A stretch of 24,237 nt of DNA, taken from the NCBI GenBank assembly GCA_920105805.1, contig CAKKTI010000265.1, positions 3,252 through 27,488 on the forward strand, in the 5' to 3' direction. Below, piece after piece: positions 1 through 9,976 of this stretch; the stretch's first letter is position 1, and each line of letters starts with the position of its first letter. The position numbers and the translations under genes were made by a program. Below the pieces are notes generated by a model, which worked only from the letters and a program-made list of their open reading frames with translations, was not told the origin of the DNA and searched no databases. This stretch comes from Condylostoma magnum (taxonomy: Eukaryota > Ciliophora > Heterotrichea > Heterotrichida > Condylostomatidae).

Positions 1-52
1 GATAGATCAGCACTCTATAATCAAAATGTTTCCAAATTATCGTATAATAAAA

Positions 53-1363
53 ATGTATTAAAATAAAGTGTAATCTAATAGGTTTCAAGCTACTACTATA
101 AATCTTAATTAGAAAAAGTAGAATAACATGAACATAGATACCATAAAGACATTATTCTAATAGCCCATAAGCATTGATAGAAAACTTTACTTAAATTAGC
201 AATAAAATAACATTCTAAATACTCCGCAGCCATCTAAGCCAAATATGCAATCATTCTAAAGCAAAGTAAGAAAAATTAAAGATATTTTCAGTGCATCTAG
301 GAAATTGCAAAAACTACCGTCAATTTTTACCCCGATAAATTCTAACAGAAGATGGAAAGATAAACTATGGAACAAAGCAGCTCTTAGAAATAGCACAAAG
401 AGCGTAGAAAATATACAGTCTACCCATGAATAATAAAGAAGATCCCAGTCCATATCTTCGTTGATGCCATAAACCAAATTTTCCCGAAATTATGTAACTA
501 GATGCTCCTATAAAACTTAAGTAGGAAGGATAAATTAAAAACCTAAACCTCATAATTAAGACTAATATATCATTCATCCCTAATTTTGCAATTAACGAGG
601 ATAGTACTTATTTGCTGTATGCGATGGACACGGAGTATTGGGTCACCAGGTAAGCGGATACATAAAACAACAACTTTCTATATCAGTAGAGAACCATATG
701 AAAGAAAGCTCTAATATTAGTAGACTTAAATTTGCTTTAGGCAAAGGTATCGAAGATATTTCAGAAGGCCTGAAAACCTCAGGAATTGATTCAACTCTTT
801 CTGGTAGTACTTTAGTTGCAGTTTTGATTTCTTATAATTAATTAGTCTGTGCTAATATTGGGGATTCTAGAGCAATTATTGGATAGTTAATCTAAGGAAA
901 ATGAGCAAGTAAGGCAATATCAGTTGATCACAAGCCTGAGATTTCCAAGGAATACAGAAGAATTTTGAAATTGAATGGAAGGGTTTTCCCTTATGTGGAT
1001 AATTAAGGATAGTCAATAGGGCCAATGAGAGTTTGGCTAAAGGATCAAAATCTCCCTGGTATTGCTATGTCTAGATCTATAGGAGATTCTATTGCAGAGA
1101 GTGTCGGTGTTATTCATTAGCCTGATTTATTAGAACACTTTTTATAACCTTTTGATAAGTTCATTGTTATAGCCTCTGATGGAGTTTGAGATTTTTTAAG
1201 TAATGATGACGTTATAAAAATAGTAAAGAAATATTATTAAAAACAAACTACAGAAGGTTGCTGTGATGAAATTTGCAGTAGAGCAAGATAAAGATGAGAG
1301 AATGAAGGAAACACTATAGATGACATTACTGTCATTGTTATATTTTTAAAATTAGATACTTAA
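53..1363 (+). CDS. PP2C-family protein serine/threonine phosphatase
   Basis: This is a metal-dependent protein phosphatase of the PPM/PP2C family, which removes phosphate from Ser/Thr with two Mn/Mg ions. With TAA/TAG=Q and TGA=W the frame gives about 436 residues: a Q/N-rich N-terminal region of roughly 150 residues, then the catalytic motifs in order. These are NQDQYIIHP, LFAVCDGHGVLGH (DGHG near residue 191), GSTLVAVLI, NIGDSRAII, SVDHKP, GIAMSRSIGD, ASDGVWDFLS (near 375) and DDITVIVIFL. The metal-binding Asp residues of DGHG, SDG and DD are all present. TGA codes Trp at 902, 1187 and 1295; the one at 1187 is the family-conserved Trp of SDGxWD. I chose the ATG at 53 for its A-rich TAATAAAA context; ATGs at 26 and 128 are alternatives. 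I place the stop at TAA 1361, just past the last motif, because the first in-frame TGA (1478) lies inside the convergent neighbour. Confidence 0.9.
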
Positions 1364-1416
1364 CTCACTTAATACACCTGTTCCTAACATATATTGTTAC
1401 TCATATAAGGGAAATA

Positions 1417-2403
1417 TTAATTATACATTCTACTTTTAACTCTTCTTTTCCTTTTAGGTCCAACTGATGCATAAGCTTGATCTAATGCACTGACAGCATC
1501 GCTATAATGCTTATTAACCCGAGCAATTATTTAACTAACCTCAGTCAAGCATTCCTCCTATCATTCTATAATCTCATTACGAAGCTCTAATAACTCTAAT
1601 CTTCCTTACCTTAAATGAGTGAAAAATTTAAAACCTAATTAATTTAACTTCATTTTCCAGTAATCAGCTAATTGATAAGAGTTTGTTAATTTGTCTTCAT
1701 AATATTAAGTTATTTAAGACATTTTTGCACTTTATTCACTAGTAAATTACTCCTAAGTATCTTATTATCTATATGAATCTGTTAATTGGTTCTCAATGGT
1801 TAGTTTTGGGGTAATGGAACTGTTGAACTGATTATCGTCTGAAAATGTTTTAAATGATGAAAATTATTGCTGCAACTGATTTATTTGCTCTTTAAGCTCA
1901 GCTACTTAGTTCTAGGATTCTTATAATTCCTCATTTGTATTTTAAATCTGTTACTTTAAATCTTAATTTGTATTAACTAGCTCCTCATTCTACTCCTTTA
2001 ATTACTCATTTTCCTTATTCAATATTTGATTTTACATATGCAACTATTCACTTTCTCCAAGCCCCGGCACAAATCTACTTTCATAGTATTTAACTAAATA
2101 ATCACAATTAGATCTAGTAGAATCAAGTGTTCCTTAAAACTTCGATATTAACTACTCAATTTATACTTTATACTGATCACTGGCTTCCTGTATTTCCTAT
2201 TCCAGCTCATCAATCCTAGCTTACTTCTCTTCAATGATTTACTTTAAATTACTATTTTCCCTATAATTATAATTTTCCGCATAGTTTTCCTATGCAAGAT
2301 AACCATTTAGCTCGTCAGATCTGCACGATATTCTAGACGGCGGGCCACTTACATCAAACTACTCCCTTAACTTAGCAATTCTTTCCTACAAATTTTACTC
2401 CAT
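1417..2403 (-). CDS. Coiled-coil protein of unknown function
   Basis: I do not recognise this gene. It reads as about 328 residues. A short N-terminal region contains SGPPSRISCRS. Long Glu/Gln/Leu heptad stretches follow at roughly residues 50-95 and 120-185, then a Ser/Thr/Gln-rich linker, a second helical part (DYWKMKLNQLGFKFFTHLRQ, then LELLELRNEIIEWQEE) and a basic tail with GPKRKRRVKSRM that could be a nuclear localisation signal (inference). The TGA at 1561-1563 is read as Trp because the protein-like reading continues well past it (ARVNKHYSDAVSALDQAYAS). The stop is placed at TAA 1417, since no TGA occurs in this frame until deep inside the PP2C gene. Its ATG lies 32 nt downstream of the PCNA stop on the same strand. 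A structural or cytoskeletal role is possible but unproven. Confidence 0.75.
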
Positions 2404-2435
2404 ATTAAAAAATTTTTCATTAATACTCTAAATTA

Positions 2436-3206
2436 TCATTCATCTGAGATTTTTGGGGCTAGGAAGTACTTCAAATGCCCGATTCCAAAATTATACTAAA
2501 CCACGATTGGCTGGTCCTGATTAATATTAAGTACAACAGTGTCGCCTAAAGTGCTCGCTTTGTTAAACAGGTTGATATACCTCAGTGCAAACGACATTTG
2601 TATTGTAGATTATGCATCAATTATAGTTTTCTCCTCTGCCTTGTCGCTTTCATTGTGTCTTAATGTTATAGATCCTCCTCCAATATCACCAGTGACTGCA
2701 AATTTCACGTTGTCTTTTTCTACCACCAGGTTCAAAGTATCAGTGATCTATGCTAACTCACGGCAAATCCTGCTGAACTCGAATGAGGAGAGTTAGACAT
2801 TAGCACTATATTCTGCTTCAGGGATTCCTAAATGCTCTGAATCGATTGTTATTAAATTCAGATTAAATTCTGATACTTTTTCTTCATATTTCCCTTCGAA
2901 ATGTAAAGTGAGCATTGTGGCATCATCTGAGGCGCGTAGGGTGATACTGTCTTCATTTCCTGCAATTTTTATTAATTTTGCAAGATTTGCTACTGATACT
3001 CCGAGTGTTTAGGGGCGATCACATCTGTAATCGTCGAAATGGCCTGCTGATAGGAAAAGAGTAACTAGGGCTACGTGGGATGCATCCATTGCTTAGACGC
3101 TTATTCCTTCGGAGGTTACCTCGAAGTTAACATCTGTTACTAAGTCCTTAATTGCGTCAATTATACGTTTAAAGATCTAACCTTGAGCTAGTCTAGCTTC
3201 GAACAT
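2436..3206 (-). CDS. PCNA: PCNA, DNA polymerase sliding clamp
   Basis: Proliferating cell nuclear antigen forms the homotrimeric ring that tethers replicative polymerases and many repair factors to DNA in the nucleus. The frame gives 256 residues (the family is about 260) with no gap. It starts MFEARLAQGQIFKRIIDAIK. Further landmarks are VQAMDASHVALVTLFL, the TLGVSVANLAKLIKIA segment, the interdomain loop region DSEHLGIPEAEYSA, the second-domain strand VKFAVTGDIGGGSITL, and a typical C-terminus HLKYFLAPKISDE. Glutamine is often TAA or TAG. It ends at TGA directly after ISDE, where PCNA normally ends, so TGA is a true stop here. A CGCGGGAA box lies 14-21 nt upstream of the ATG (see separate entry). 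It is divergent from the gene at 3530. Confidence 0.97.
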
Positions 3207-3529
3207 TTTATTATTATTATTCCCGCGTAAAAGTGGTGGGAAAATGGAAGATGTGTATAGAGTTAAAAGATACTTAAGAGGGGTGATAGGAGTTTAGTAA
3301 GAGTTTTTTATGATATATTTAAGTGTAGGATTGTGGACTGATATTACTATATAAATGATAAAAATAGAGTTTAAATCATTGCCACTATTAACTCATTCTT
3401 TTTATACTTATATATAATTATTAGATGTTTTCCCTCATATATGTGGCTTAGTATTTCTAGACATAAATCAAGTTATTATAAATACAATAGATGATTCAAA
3501 TTATATAATCTATCTATAAGATAATAAAA
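3207..3529. other. Divergent intergenic region, PCNA / gene at 3530
   Basis: This 323-nt AT-rich spacer separates the PCNA start (-) from the next ATG (+) and is the longest gene-free stretch of the window. I see the GCGGGAA box near the PCNA side and an A/T-rich tract leading into the plus-strand ATG. I see no ORF with protein-like composition, RNA gene or clear repeat. It probably holds the promoters of both genes. Confidence 0.6.
3220..3227 (-). promoter_or_regulatory. E2F-like box upstream of PCNA
   Basis: On the minus strand the bases read CGCGGGAA, containing GCGGGAA, the core of E2F/DP sites (TTTSSCGC-type) known from animals, plants and other ciliates. It lies within 21 nt of the PCNA ATG. 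The same heptamer sits directly before the MCM5 ATG in this window. A TTTTCCCACC string lies a little further upstream. The link to S-phase control is an inference. Confidence 0.45.
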
Positions 3530-4186
3530 ATGAATTAAAAGCATGAGTAAAAGTTTAACAATTGTTTCTCATTAGATGGTTAATAATTACTATAAAGGAT
3601 ACTAGAAGGAAAAGCTTATTATTAAAATTGTTAATAGTAACTAAATTTAAATTTTAATAAGCTTTCAAATGAGAAAGTAAGCAAGAACAAAAGATAACTT
3701 TATGAAATAAATTAGTAGAAAAAAGAGTATTTAAAGAAAATAAAGAAGGCTTAATATAATATTGATCGTTTAAATAAAACTTAATAGAAACTTATCATGA
3801 TATAAACGGAATTTACAAGTTAGTTATAAAATTCCAATATAAAGGTGCCTTATAATATTGGGACTAATAGCGCTATCAATCAAATCACCAAAAGTTAAAA
3901 GTAAGTATCAACAGGAAATGCAAAATATATTCAGAGGAATATTAATCAAAAACTTTTTAAATAGTATGGCCATAATTGGGATGATACAGAGAGCAAGGCT
4001 TATGAGATTTAATATTAGTATCCTTTCAATTGTTTTGCTATAATCTCCGGTATAAATCCCTTATTTTAACAAAGTTAAAAACTACATAGAACAATAAACT
4101 AATTTAATACATATAATCTTTATATGCTTGAATCTATTGGATAAATGTATCAAAAGCACAATTTAGTTTTCAACTAACATCAATGA
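3530..4186 (+). CDS. Hypothetical Q/N/K-rich protein
   Basis: I do not recognise this gene. The frame opens at an ATG in the A-rich context AATAAAAATG, shared by many starts here, and runs 218 codons to TGA 4184. The product is rich in Gln, Asn and Lys. It has a basic helical part at about residues 55-100 (KNKRQLYEINQQKKEYLKK, then RLNKTQQKL), a middle with YGHNWDDTESKAYEIQYQYP, and a short hydrophobic patch PFNCFAIISGINPLF. No signal peptide or known motif is visible. Reading TGA 4184 as Trp would only add residues that run into the MIC60 start, so I take it as the stop. Low complexity and no family match make the gene call moderate; the long stretch without TGA and the good start context support it. 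Confidence 0.55.
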
Positions 4187-4247
4187 TTCCTCTTAATCTA
4201 TTCTTTATAAAGGGTTAAAACAAAAAGGGATACTTTTTATAATAAAT

Positions 4248-5891
4248 ATGATTAGAAATATACGAAGAGGATTCAGTAGCAAGCCCTAATAGCAAAGCAA
4301 TAGCATGAAAATTTTAATAGCCACAATATTTGGAGGTTCAACCTTCTTGGGCTACTTAGGCTACCAAAGACACTAATAGAAATTACTAGAATAACAAAGA
4401 TTCTATGAAGAGTAAATGGATATCATTAAAACCTAAGAACAAAATAAGGTTTTAGAGGTTGAAAAGAACTAGAAAAAAGTAACAGATCATCTCAAGAAGG
4501 ATATAGAGTCAGTTTTAGCCTAGATTTAAGATATTAAAAGAGAAGAAATGAGCAAGATTGAATAAAAAACTTAGCATTTAGAAGAACTGTACGATTAATT
4601 GCAAGCAAGGCAATCAGCAAAGACTAAATAAAAAGTACAGTAATTTGACTCCAGCGATATAGAAAGACAAATAAGAGAACTCAAATCCCAATTAGAAAGA
4701 GAAAACTCAGGATTATCAAATATAATTTCATAATAAGAAAGTGAAATTCTTCTAAACATGGAAGGTTAAATAAACAACATGATACAGGAAATTCAACCAT
4801 AAATTTAAGAATATTTCCAAAAAATTAACAAAGATGATATCAATAGTTCAAAAGCATTGACTAACTTACTGAATTTCAACAAAGCCTCCATTAATGAAGT
4901 ATAACATAAACTATAAACTGTGATTTAGCAGTATGAGGATAGATTAGACAGCCTGGGAGTTAAACACTCGGAATATTATGTAAACAAGCTAAATAATCAC
5001 AGGAAAAAAATGAAGTCATTTATGTATGATTTAAAAGATACTTATAGAGATAATCTTAAACGGTTTTTGGAGTAAAGGGACTAAACGTGGAATGATATAA
5101 TAGATAATCATTTGTATGACTTGGAAATATGGTATGCTAATTAATAAAGAGCAGATGAAGAGTATATTTACTAGGAAGTTAATCTTGATTTAAGCAAACA
5201 ATACTAGAAGGATTTAGTAAATCTCAGGGAAAAACTTAACTCTGTGTTAAAGAATCATATGGAAAAGGCGGAAGAGCTGAACTAAAGAGTAGATGATTAT
5301 GAAAAGGTATTAAACCAGCAATAAAAAGTACTAAATGAGCTCAAAGATATTAACAAACTTCATGAAATAACTGAAAATTTACTTTGGATTTTGAATACGT
5401 AAGAAGGCGATATCATTCAGAGCCTTAAAAGCCTTTAAAAATATGCTAAAACTGATAAGGTAATGCATAATGCGTTAAGAAGCCTATAACCCTATTATGA
5501 GCAGCTATTAAGTAGTGGCATTCCTAGTCTTTAATACATTAATTAAGAGTTTGAGAAAAAGTATGTATCAGCAAAAAAGGCTGCCTTGAGAAAAGATGAT
5601 AGCTTATTATAAAGAGTAATATCAACTATTGCATATTAATTTACACCAGAGAGTGTATTGAATTTAGATGATGAAGAAACTTTCCCTAAATTGCGTTAAG
5701 CTAAAAAGTTTATATAAAAAGGATAATTAGCCTAAGCTTATGAAGTATTGCAAAAGGTAGCTGATAGGCCTCGTAAGGAGTTTGAATAGCTAATGAAAGA
5801 TTTAGAAGTTAGAATTTCAGTACTACAGACTTTAGAGATTATTTAAGTAGAAGCTATCGATAGGGTTAAGTCAAATGTTCAATTTTTTTGA
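4248..5891 (+). CDS. MIC60: MIC60 / mitofilin, MICOS core subunit
   Basis: Mitofilin organises cristae junctions in the mitochondrial inner membrane as the core of the MICOS complex. The frame gives 547 residues with the family's layout. A basic mitochondrial presequence (MIRNIRRGFSSKPQQQS, with the RGFSS cleavage-like motif) is followed by one membrane segment at about residues 20-42 (MKILIATIFGGSTFLGYLGY), then a very long Gln/Glu/Lys coiled coil. The C-terminal mitofilin signature is at about 485-545: FPKLRQAKKFIQKGQLAQAY, then VLQKVADRPRKEFEQLMKDL, then RISVLQTLEIIQVEAIDRV. That region matches the family pattern of a helix, G-D/Q-L-x-x-A, x-x-P-R and a final Leu/Ala-rich helix. Glutamine is mostly TAA/TAG. 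I take the TGA at 5889 as the stop because the domain ends there. Its ATG lies 61 nt after the previous gene. Confidence 0.85.
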
Positions 5892-6071
5892 AATTAGTTT
5901 ATTAATATTTTAGGATAAGGTAAGTTTAACTTATTCATGTTAATTATAAGAAGTATGGTTTATAGTTAGCTTGCTATTTACCATTCAAGTAACCATAATT
6001 AATCTGATTTAGGTTATACAATCTTCCCCTAAAATTATTGCAGAATAAGAAATTACATTGATATTTCTAAA

Positions 6072-7151
6072 ATGGGCTTTAGACTCTAAAGTAATAAAAT
6101 GGGATCATTATATTAAATCTGTGAGTTCACTTAATCTAGTTGGTTGCTCAACCCTCCATATAGCAAATACGCTATAACTTAAAGCCATATTAAAAGATCG
6201 ATTAATTAATACAGACCAGGAATACACAAAAATGTAGCGCTATCTATGATGAAAATAGAAGATATACAGGATTTATCACTTATCAGAGTAAGAAAATTAT
6301 TTTATAAGCGGATATAACCTTATTAAATCGATAGCTCATGTATATTTAACAATAACAACATTGTTCTGCAGAGTTATTAAGAATTCTTTGTATGTAGACT
6401 ATGCCCTGTTATATGCATAGATCCTTTTGAAATGTTTTCTCATCTTCTAGCCCACTGCACCGATTCCTGGAGATGTTTTTGTAGATAATATTTTATAAAT
6501 AGAGAGTAATTACTTGAGCATAAAGACTGCCATAAAAGTGGGAGAAGATAATGCAGTAAATGTGAATATTCATCAATTAAAAGAGACTAGTTCCTATTGC
6601 ATGTAAAGTAACAGCATTGATAATTCTTATTTGTATGCAGAATCTGTTTTAAAGTATTCATTACAAGGGTACTGTATGACGATCATATTTAAAAACATTC
6701 GTATTAAGAGATAAGACGATTAAAGATTATTTAAGAAACTAAAGTTGAGGTAGGATAGTTTGAGTGCTGTACTTGTAAGAAAAGATTAAGCAGCCAAGCG
6801 TTATTGTTATAACATTTAACTACTCATTTAATAAGAAAAAGAGTTAAAAAAGATTAGATAAAACTATTCGGAAAGATTATTGTATATTTTGGATTAACTT
6901 TACATTAAATAGCATTACTTGATTTGGTTTTAAATAGTGAATAATTCGATATATGTGATAAATTTATAAGTCAAAGCATATACTAAGCCATGAAATCAGT
7001 AATATAAAGTGAATTCCAAAAGATGTCAATACTAATATGGAGAAGATTATTTGCATAGAGCAATCAGTATAACATACAGTAAATGCACCTAAAAGATAAT
7101 GCTTAGCAAACTTTCAACTTACCCCTTAAATCAAACGGATTAAATTTATAA
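6072..7151 (+). CDS. Five-finger C2H2 zinc-finger protein
   Basis: This is a probable nucleic-acid-binding or adaptor protein of the C2H2 class. Fingers in order: FVCRLCPVI..HLLAHC (C-x2-C-x12-H-x3-H); a degenerate WRCFCRQYF..HKDCH; RQCSKCEYS..HVKQH; FVCRICFKVF..HIQKH; and FECCTCKKR..HLTTH. Four of the five have exact C2H2 spacing. TGA at 6618-6620 falls in the linker between fingers three and four (VKQH-W-QFLFVCRIC). It must be sense, because two perfect fingers follow it. The start is uncertain: ATG 6072 has the good context CTAAAATGG, but the frame is open upstream to ATG 5937. The stop is also uncertain. After the last finger a Q-rich tail continues to TAA 7149, but TAG/TAA codons soon after finger five could end it earlier. 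The only in-frame TGA overlaps the next gene's ATG. Confidence 0.78.
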
Positions 7152-7195
7152 CTTATATATCATCATATTTTCCCTAAAATGTATATATAATAAAA

Positions 7196-8839
7196 ATGAG
7201 TGTTGCATACTATTAGGAAATCATTTCTTAATATGTAGAAAAAAATTACCCTGATTTGAAAAGCTTTCATGACAATTTATCAATTTTTGACTTAATCGAT
7301 CTATATGAATAAAGAAAGCTAAGAATGTAAGTTTTAGAATCATATATAACAAATTAGATTAATATAAAAAGGGAACAACAAGTATAATTTTTTCCGTTAT
7401 AGTTCATTAGGCCAAAAAGAAATGCAAAGAAACTCACTTTATAGCAATCTGATCTATAAAAAAGTGCTTTAATATTTATGCTGCCATCTAACAGTCTTGT
7501 TATTTTCTGAAAGCCCTATCAGATTTTTAACAGACAAATTCTTAGAGTAAAAATAGTAAAGCATATCTAAAAGGATGTTATGAGACCAGTGCGTAAAATA
7601 CTTTAGTAGATAAGATAGCTAACAACATAGTAATTTTAATTTGTAAAGTAAGAATATTATATCCAGGAAAATAATCAAAGCTCCTGCTTTGATAAATAAT
7701 TATAAATATGCACCTTGATCAGTCTGCTTGTATAATAAATTTCAGTTAAATTCAAGGATCTTATATATTAGTCTTAAAAGCAGTATTAATAAGATTAGAC
7801 AAAAAACAGCATTTATGACCAATTTGTTTTAGGTAAAGATAGCTTATAAGTACAAACTGCATTAGAGAATATTATTATATACATAAAAACCTAGTCATTT
7901 TCTAGTATGAAACAACCCTATAACTTAGTAGAAAGTTTGTCTAACAGCTCAATAAATATCTCTAATATCAGCAGTTTAGATTATTCTCCTATTACAAGAA
8001 CCTTTTACACTTATTTTGAATCCTTTATAGATTAGTAATAGAATATAATGAAATACAAGTATTTCAATAAACCTAAAACTATGCCATGGATGAATTAAGA
8101 AAGACTTGTACAAAAAGCTGAATATTACGTTTAATGTAAAGTATTAATCAATCTATACTCCTATAAAGCTTTCACTAAGGTTAAGTTAGCCAGCTTTGAT
8201 AATAAATTTCCATATATTACTACAGAAACTAATATTTCTCAAATTACTATGAATAATAACTGTGATTCTGACTCAGACTATATAAATAGGCCTAATGATA
8301 CTTATTATGATACTCCTAAGCAGTTTACAGATAATTTTCTTAATGGATCAATGTCTTCAAGCTCCTCTTCCACTTCTGTAATGACACTGCCTAACGAAGA
8401 AAGTTGAGTGTTTTAAAGTGCAATTACTGATTTTATTCATTCAAAAGAATTTATAAAAGAGCAGAAGCTTAGTGAGAAATTGCCGAAGTGTTATGAAAAC
8501 TGTGAAATATGTAATATCTTTTAGTAAATGTCTAATTATTAATTTTAAGTTCAATATATGCACTTTGGTTATATTTTAAAGTAAGTTCTGTAATTGTAAA
8601 AGGATATTGTTTAATCTAATGAAATAATAGATAAATTTAATATATCTTAATATTATATCAATAAATTTTTATTGGTTAAAGTAGTTTATAGGATGTTTAA
8701 ATGGCATTAGTATATGAAATAAATAAACTATCTTAATTATGAATATATTAAAAAATGATTTTATTAGACTTACCTAAAATAGCTATTTCATTGAGATATT
8801 AGCATCTACTATTTGCTTTAATCATATGATAACTATTAA
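7196..8839 (+). CDS. Hypothetical Q-rich protein
   Basis: I do not recognise this gene. It starts MSVAYYQEIISQYVEKNYPD in the shared AATAAAAATG context and reads for about 547 codons. Features visible are a basic segment near residue 75 (IRPKRNAKKLTLQQ), a long helical Q-rich middle (KILQQIRQLTTQQFQF), an Asn/Ser/Asp-rich low-complexity part at about 350-400 (NNCDSDSDYINRPNDTYYD, then a serine run SSSSSST), and an aromatic, Gln-rich C-terminus (YRMFKWHQYMKQINYLNYEY). TGA is read as Trp at 7508 (LVIFWKP) and 8405 (NEESWVFQ). Two more TGAs (8756, 8792) are also read through, to TAA 8837; 8756 could instead be the stop. No signal peptide or clear membrane segment. The next ATG lies 29 nt downstream. 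Confidence 0.6.
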
Positions 8840-8868
8840 ATACGTTTACAAATTATTAAATACTAAAA

Positions 8869-9969
8869 ATGTCCTTGAATCAAAGCTTATAAAGAAGTAA
8901 GTAAACCTTGTAAAAGATTATTAGCCAAATTGAATGCATTTAGAATCGATTAAATGATGCAAACGAATAATTAGAGTAAAAGAAAGAGGAATTAAGGCAA
9001 TAAGAGCGTTAGCAAAATCCATTAATATCTTTTATAGATCTGTAAATCTAAATTAGGGGAAATGCATAATCGTATATGGGAAGCAATAGCGAGCTTTTTT
9101 AGGAAATACGGGAGTTAAATAATAAGTAAAGAACGCTAAATAAAGAGCTACAAAGATTATAAAAAAGAAGGGATAGGTAGGAGCTTTCAATTTAATAGAA
9201 ATTAGAAGAAAGTAAGAAAAGTAAACTAACTAAGATAATAGAAAGAGAACAATAAAAATAATAAATAGGGCGAACTAATTTGAGATAAACGACTTTAAAT
9301 TTTGGATAGAAATTGTAATCTGGTTCCCCATAAATTCATGGAAAAAGCAGCACAGAAATATTAAATAATATGTAATCATCGGCATAGATTGATTCTTTTA
9401 GTACTAATTAAAATACATACTCTATAAACTCAGATTAACAAGGTTAGTTAGATATATAAGAAGAAATTACTTAAGATAATTGTGTACTTTGCCTTGAATC
9501 TATCGATTAAAATTAAGATTGTACGTTAATGCCATGCACGCATTAATTTCACAATCTATGTGCAGATGAATGATTTAAAAATCGAGATATATGCCCAATT
9601 TGCTGGACGAGCCCTAGTGAGAAGTCAATTAATCAGTAGTTTATTAACTCATAGTTTTATTTAATAATGTTATTTAGACTTCATGGCTGATTTTATAAAC
9701 AAAGTGATATGCTGTTAAATAATCCCGAATAAAATTAAACTAAATAGGCTATGATTAAAATCATAATATCATTGCTAGAACACTCTCAAGCAACGTGCTT
9801 AAAACAATATAATAATAATCTGGCTTAGATCTCTATAAAATTCCCTAACAAGTGTGAGTGTTACATATTTCCAATAACCAATCTAAATCCAAGTCATAAA
9901 ATTTCTCAGTCCTTGAATCATTTGAATACAACCTCCTTTTTGCCTACATATGAAAACATTTCCTTATAA
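8869..9969 (+). CDS. Coiled-coil RING-H2 protein, probable E3 ubiquitin ligase
   Basis: The start MSLNQSLQRSKQTLQKIIS sits in CTAAAAATG. Residues about 25-130 form a Gln/Glu/Lys coiled coil, followed by a Ser/Thr/Gln linker. A RING-H2 finger then lies at about 205-247: CVLCLESIDQNQD, then MPCTHQFHNLCADEWFKNRD and ICPIC, giving C-x2-C, C-x-H-x2-H-x2-C and C-x2-C. Such fingers recruit ubiquitin-charged E2 enzymes. The TGA at 9571 gives the Trp between C6 and C7, a usual position in RING-H2 domains, so it is sense. The end is uncertain. TAGs at 9637 and 9652 or TGA at 9688 would give about 256-273 residues. The reading stays protein-like to TAA 9967 (SIKFPNKCECYIFPITNLNP), which I annotate; that leaves only 7 nt before the next ATG. 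The RING and everything upstream are firm; the tail after 9639 is moderate. Confidence 0.75.
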
Positions 9970-9976
9970 ATAAAAT

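Noticed and set aside
1364-1480. PP2C extension to TGA 1478
   Set aside because: It runs about 40 codons antisense through the convergent coiled-coil gene and adds nothing family-like after the final PP2C strand.
2539-2796. Plus-strand ORF of 85 codons
   Set aside because: It is antisense to the middle of PCNA, whose assignment is secure.
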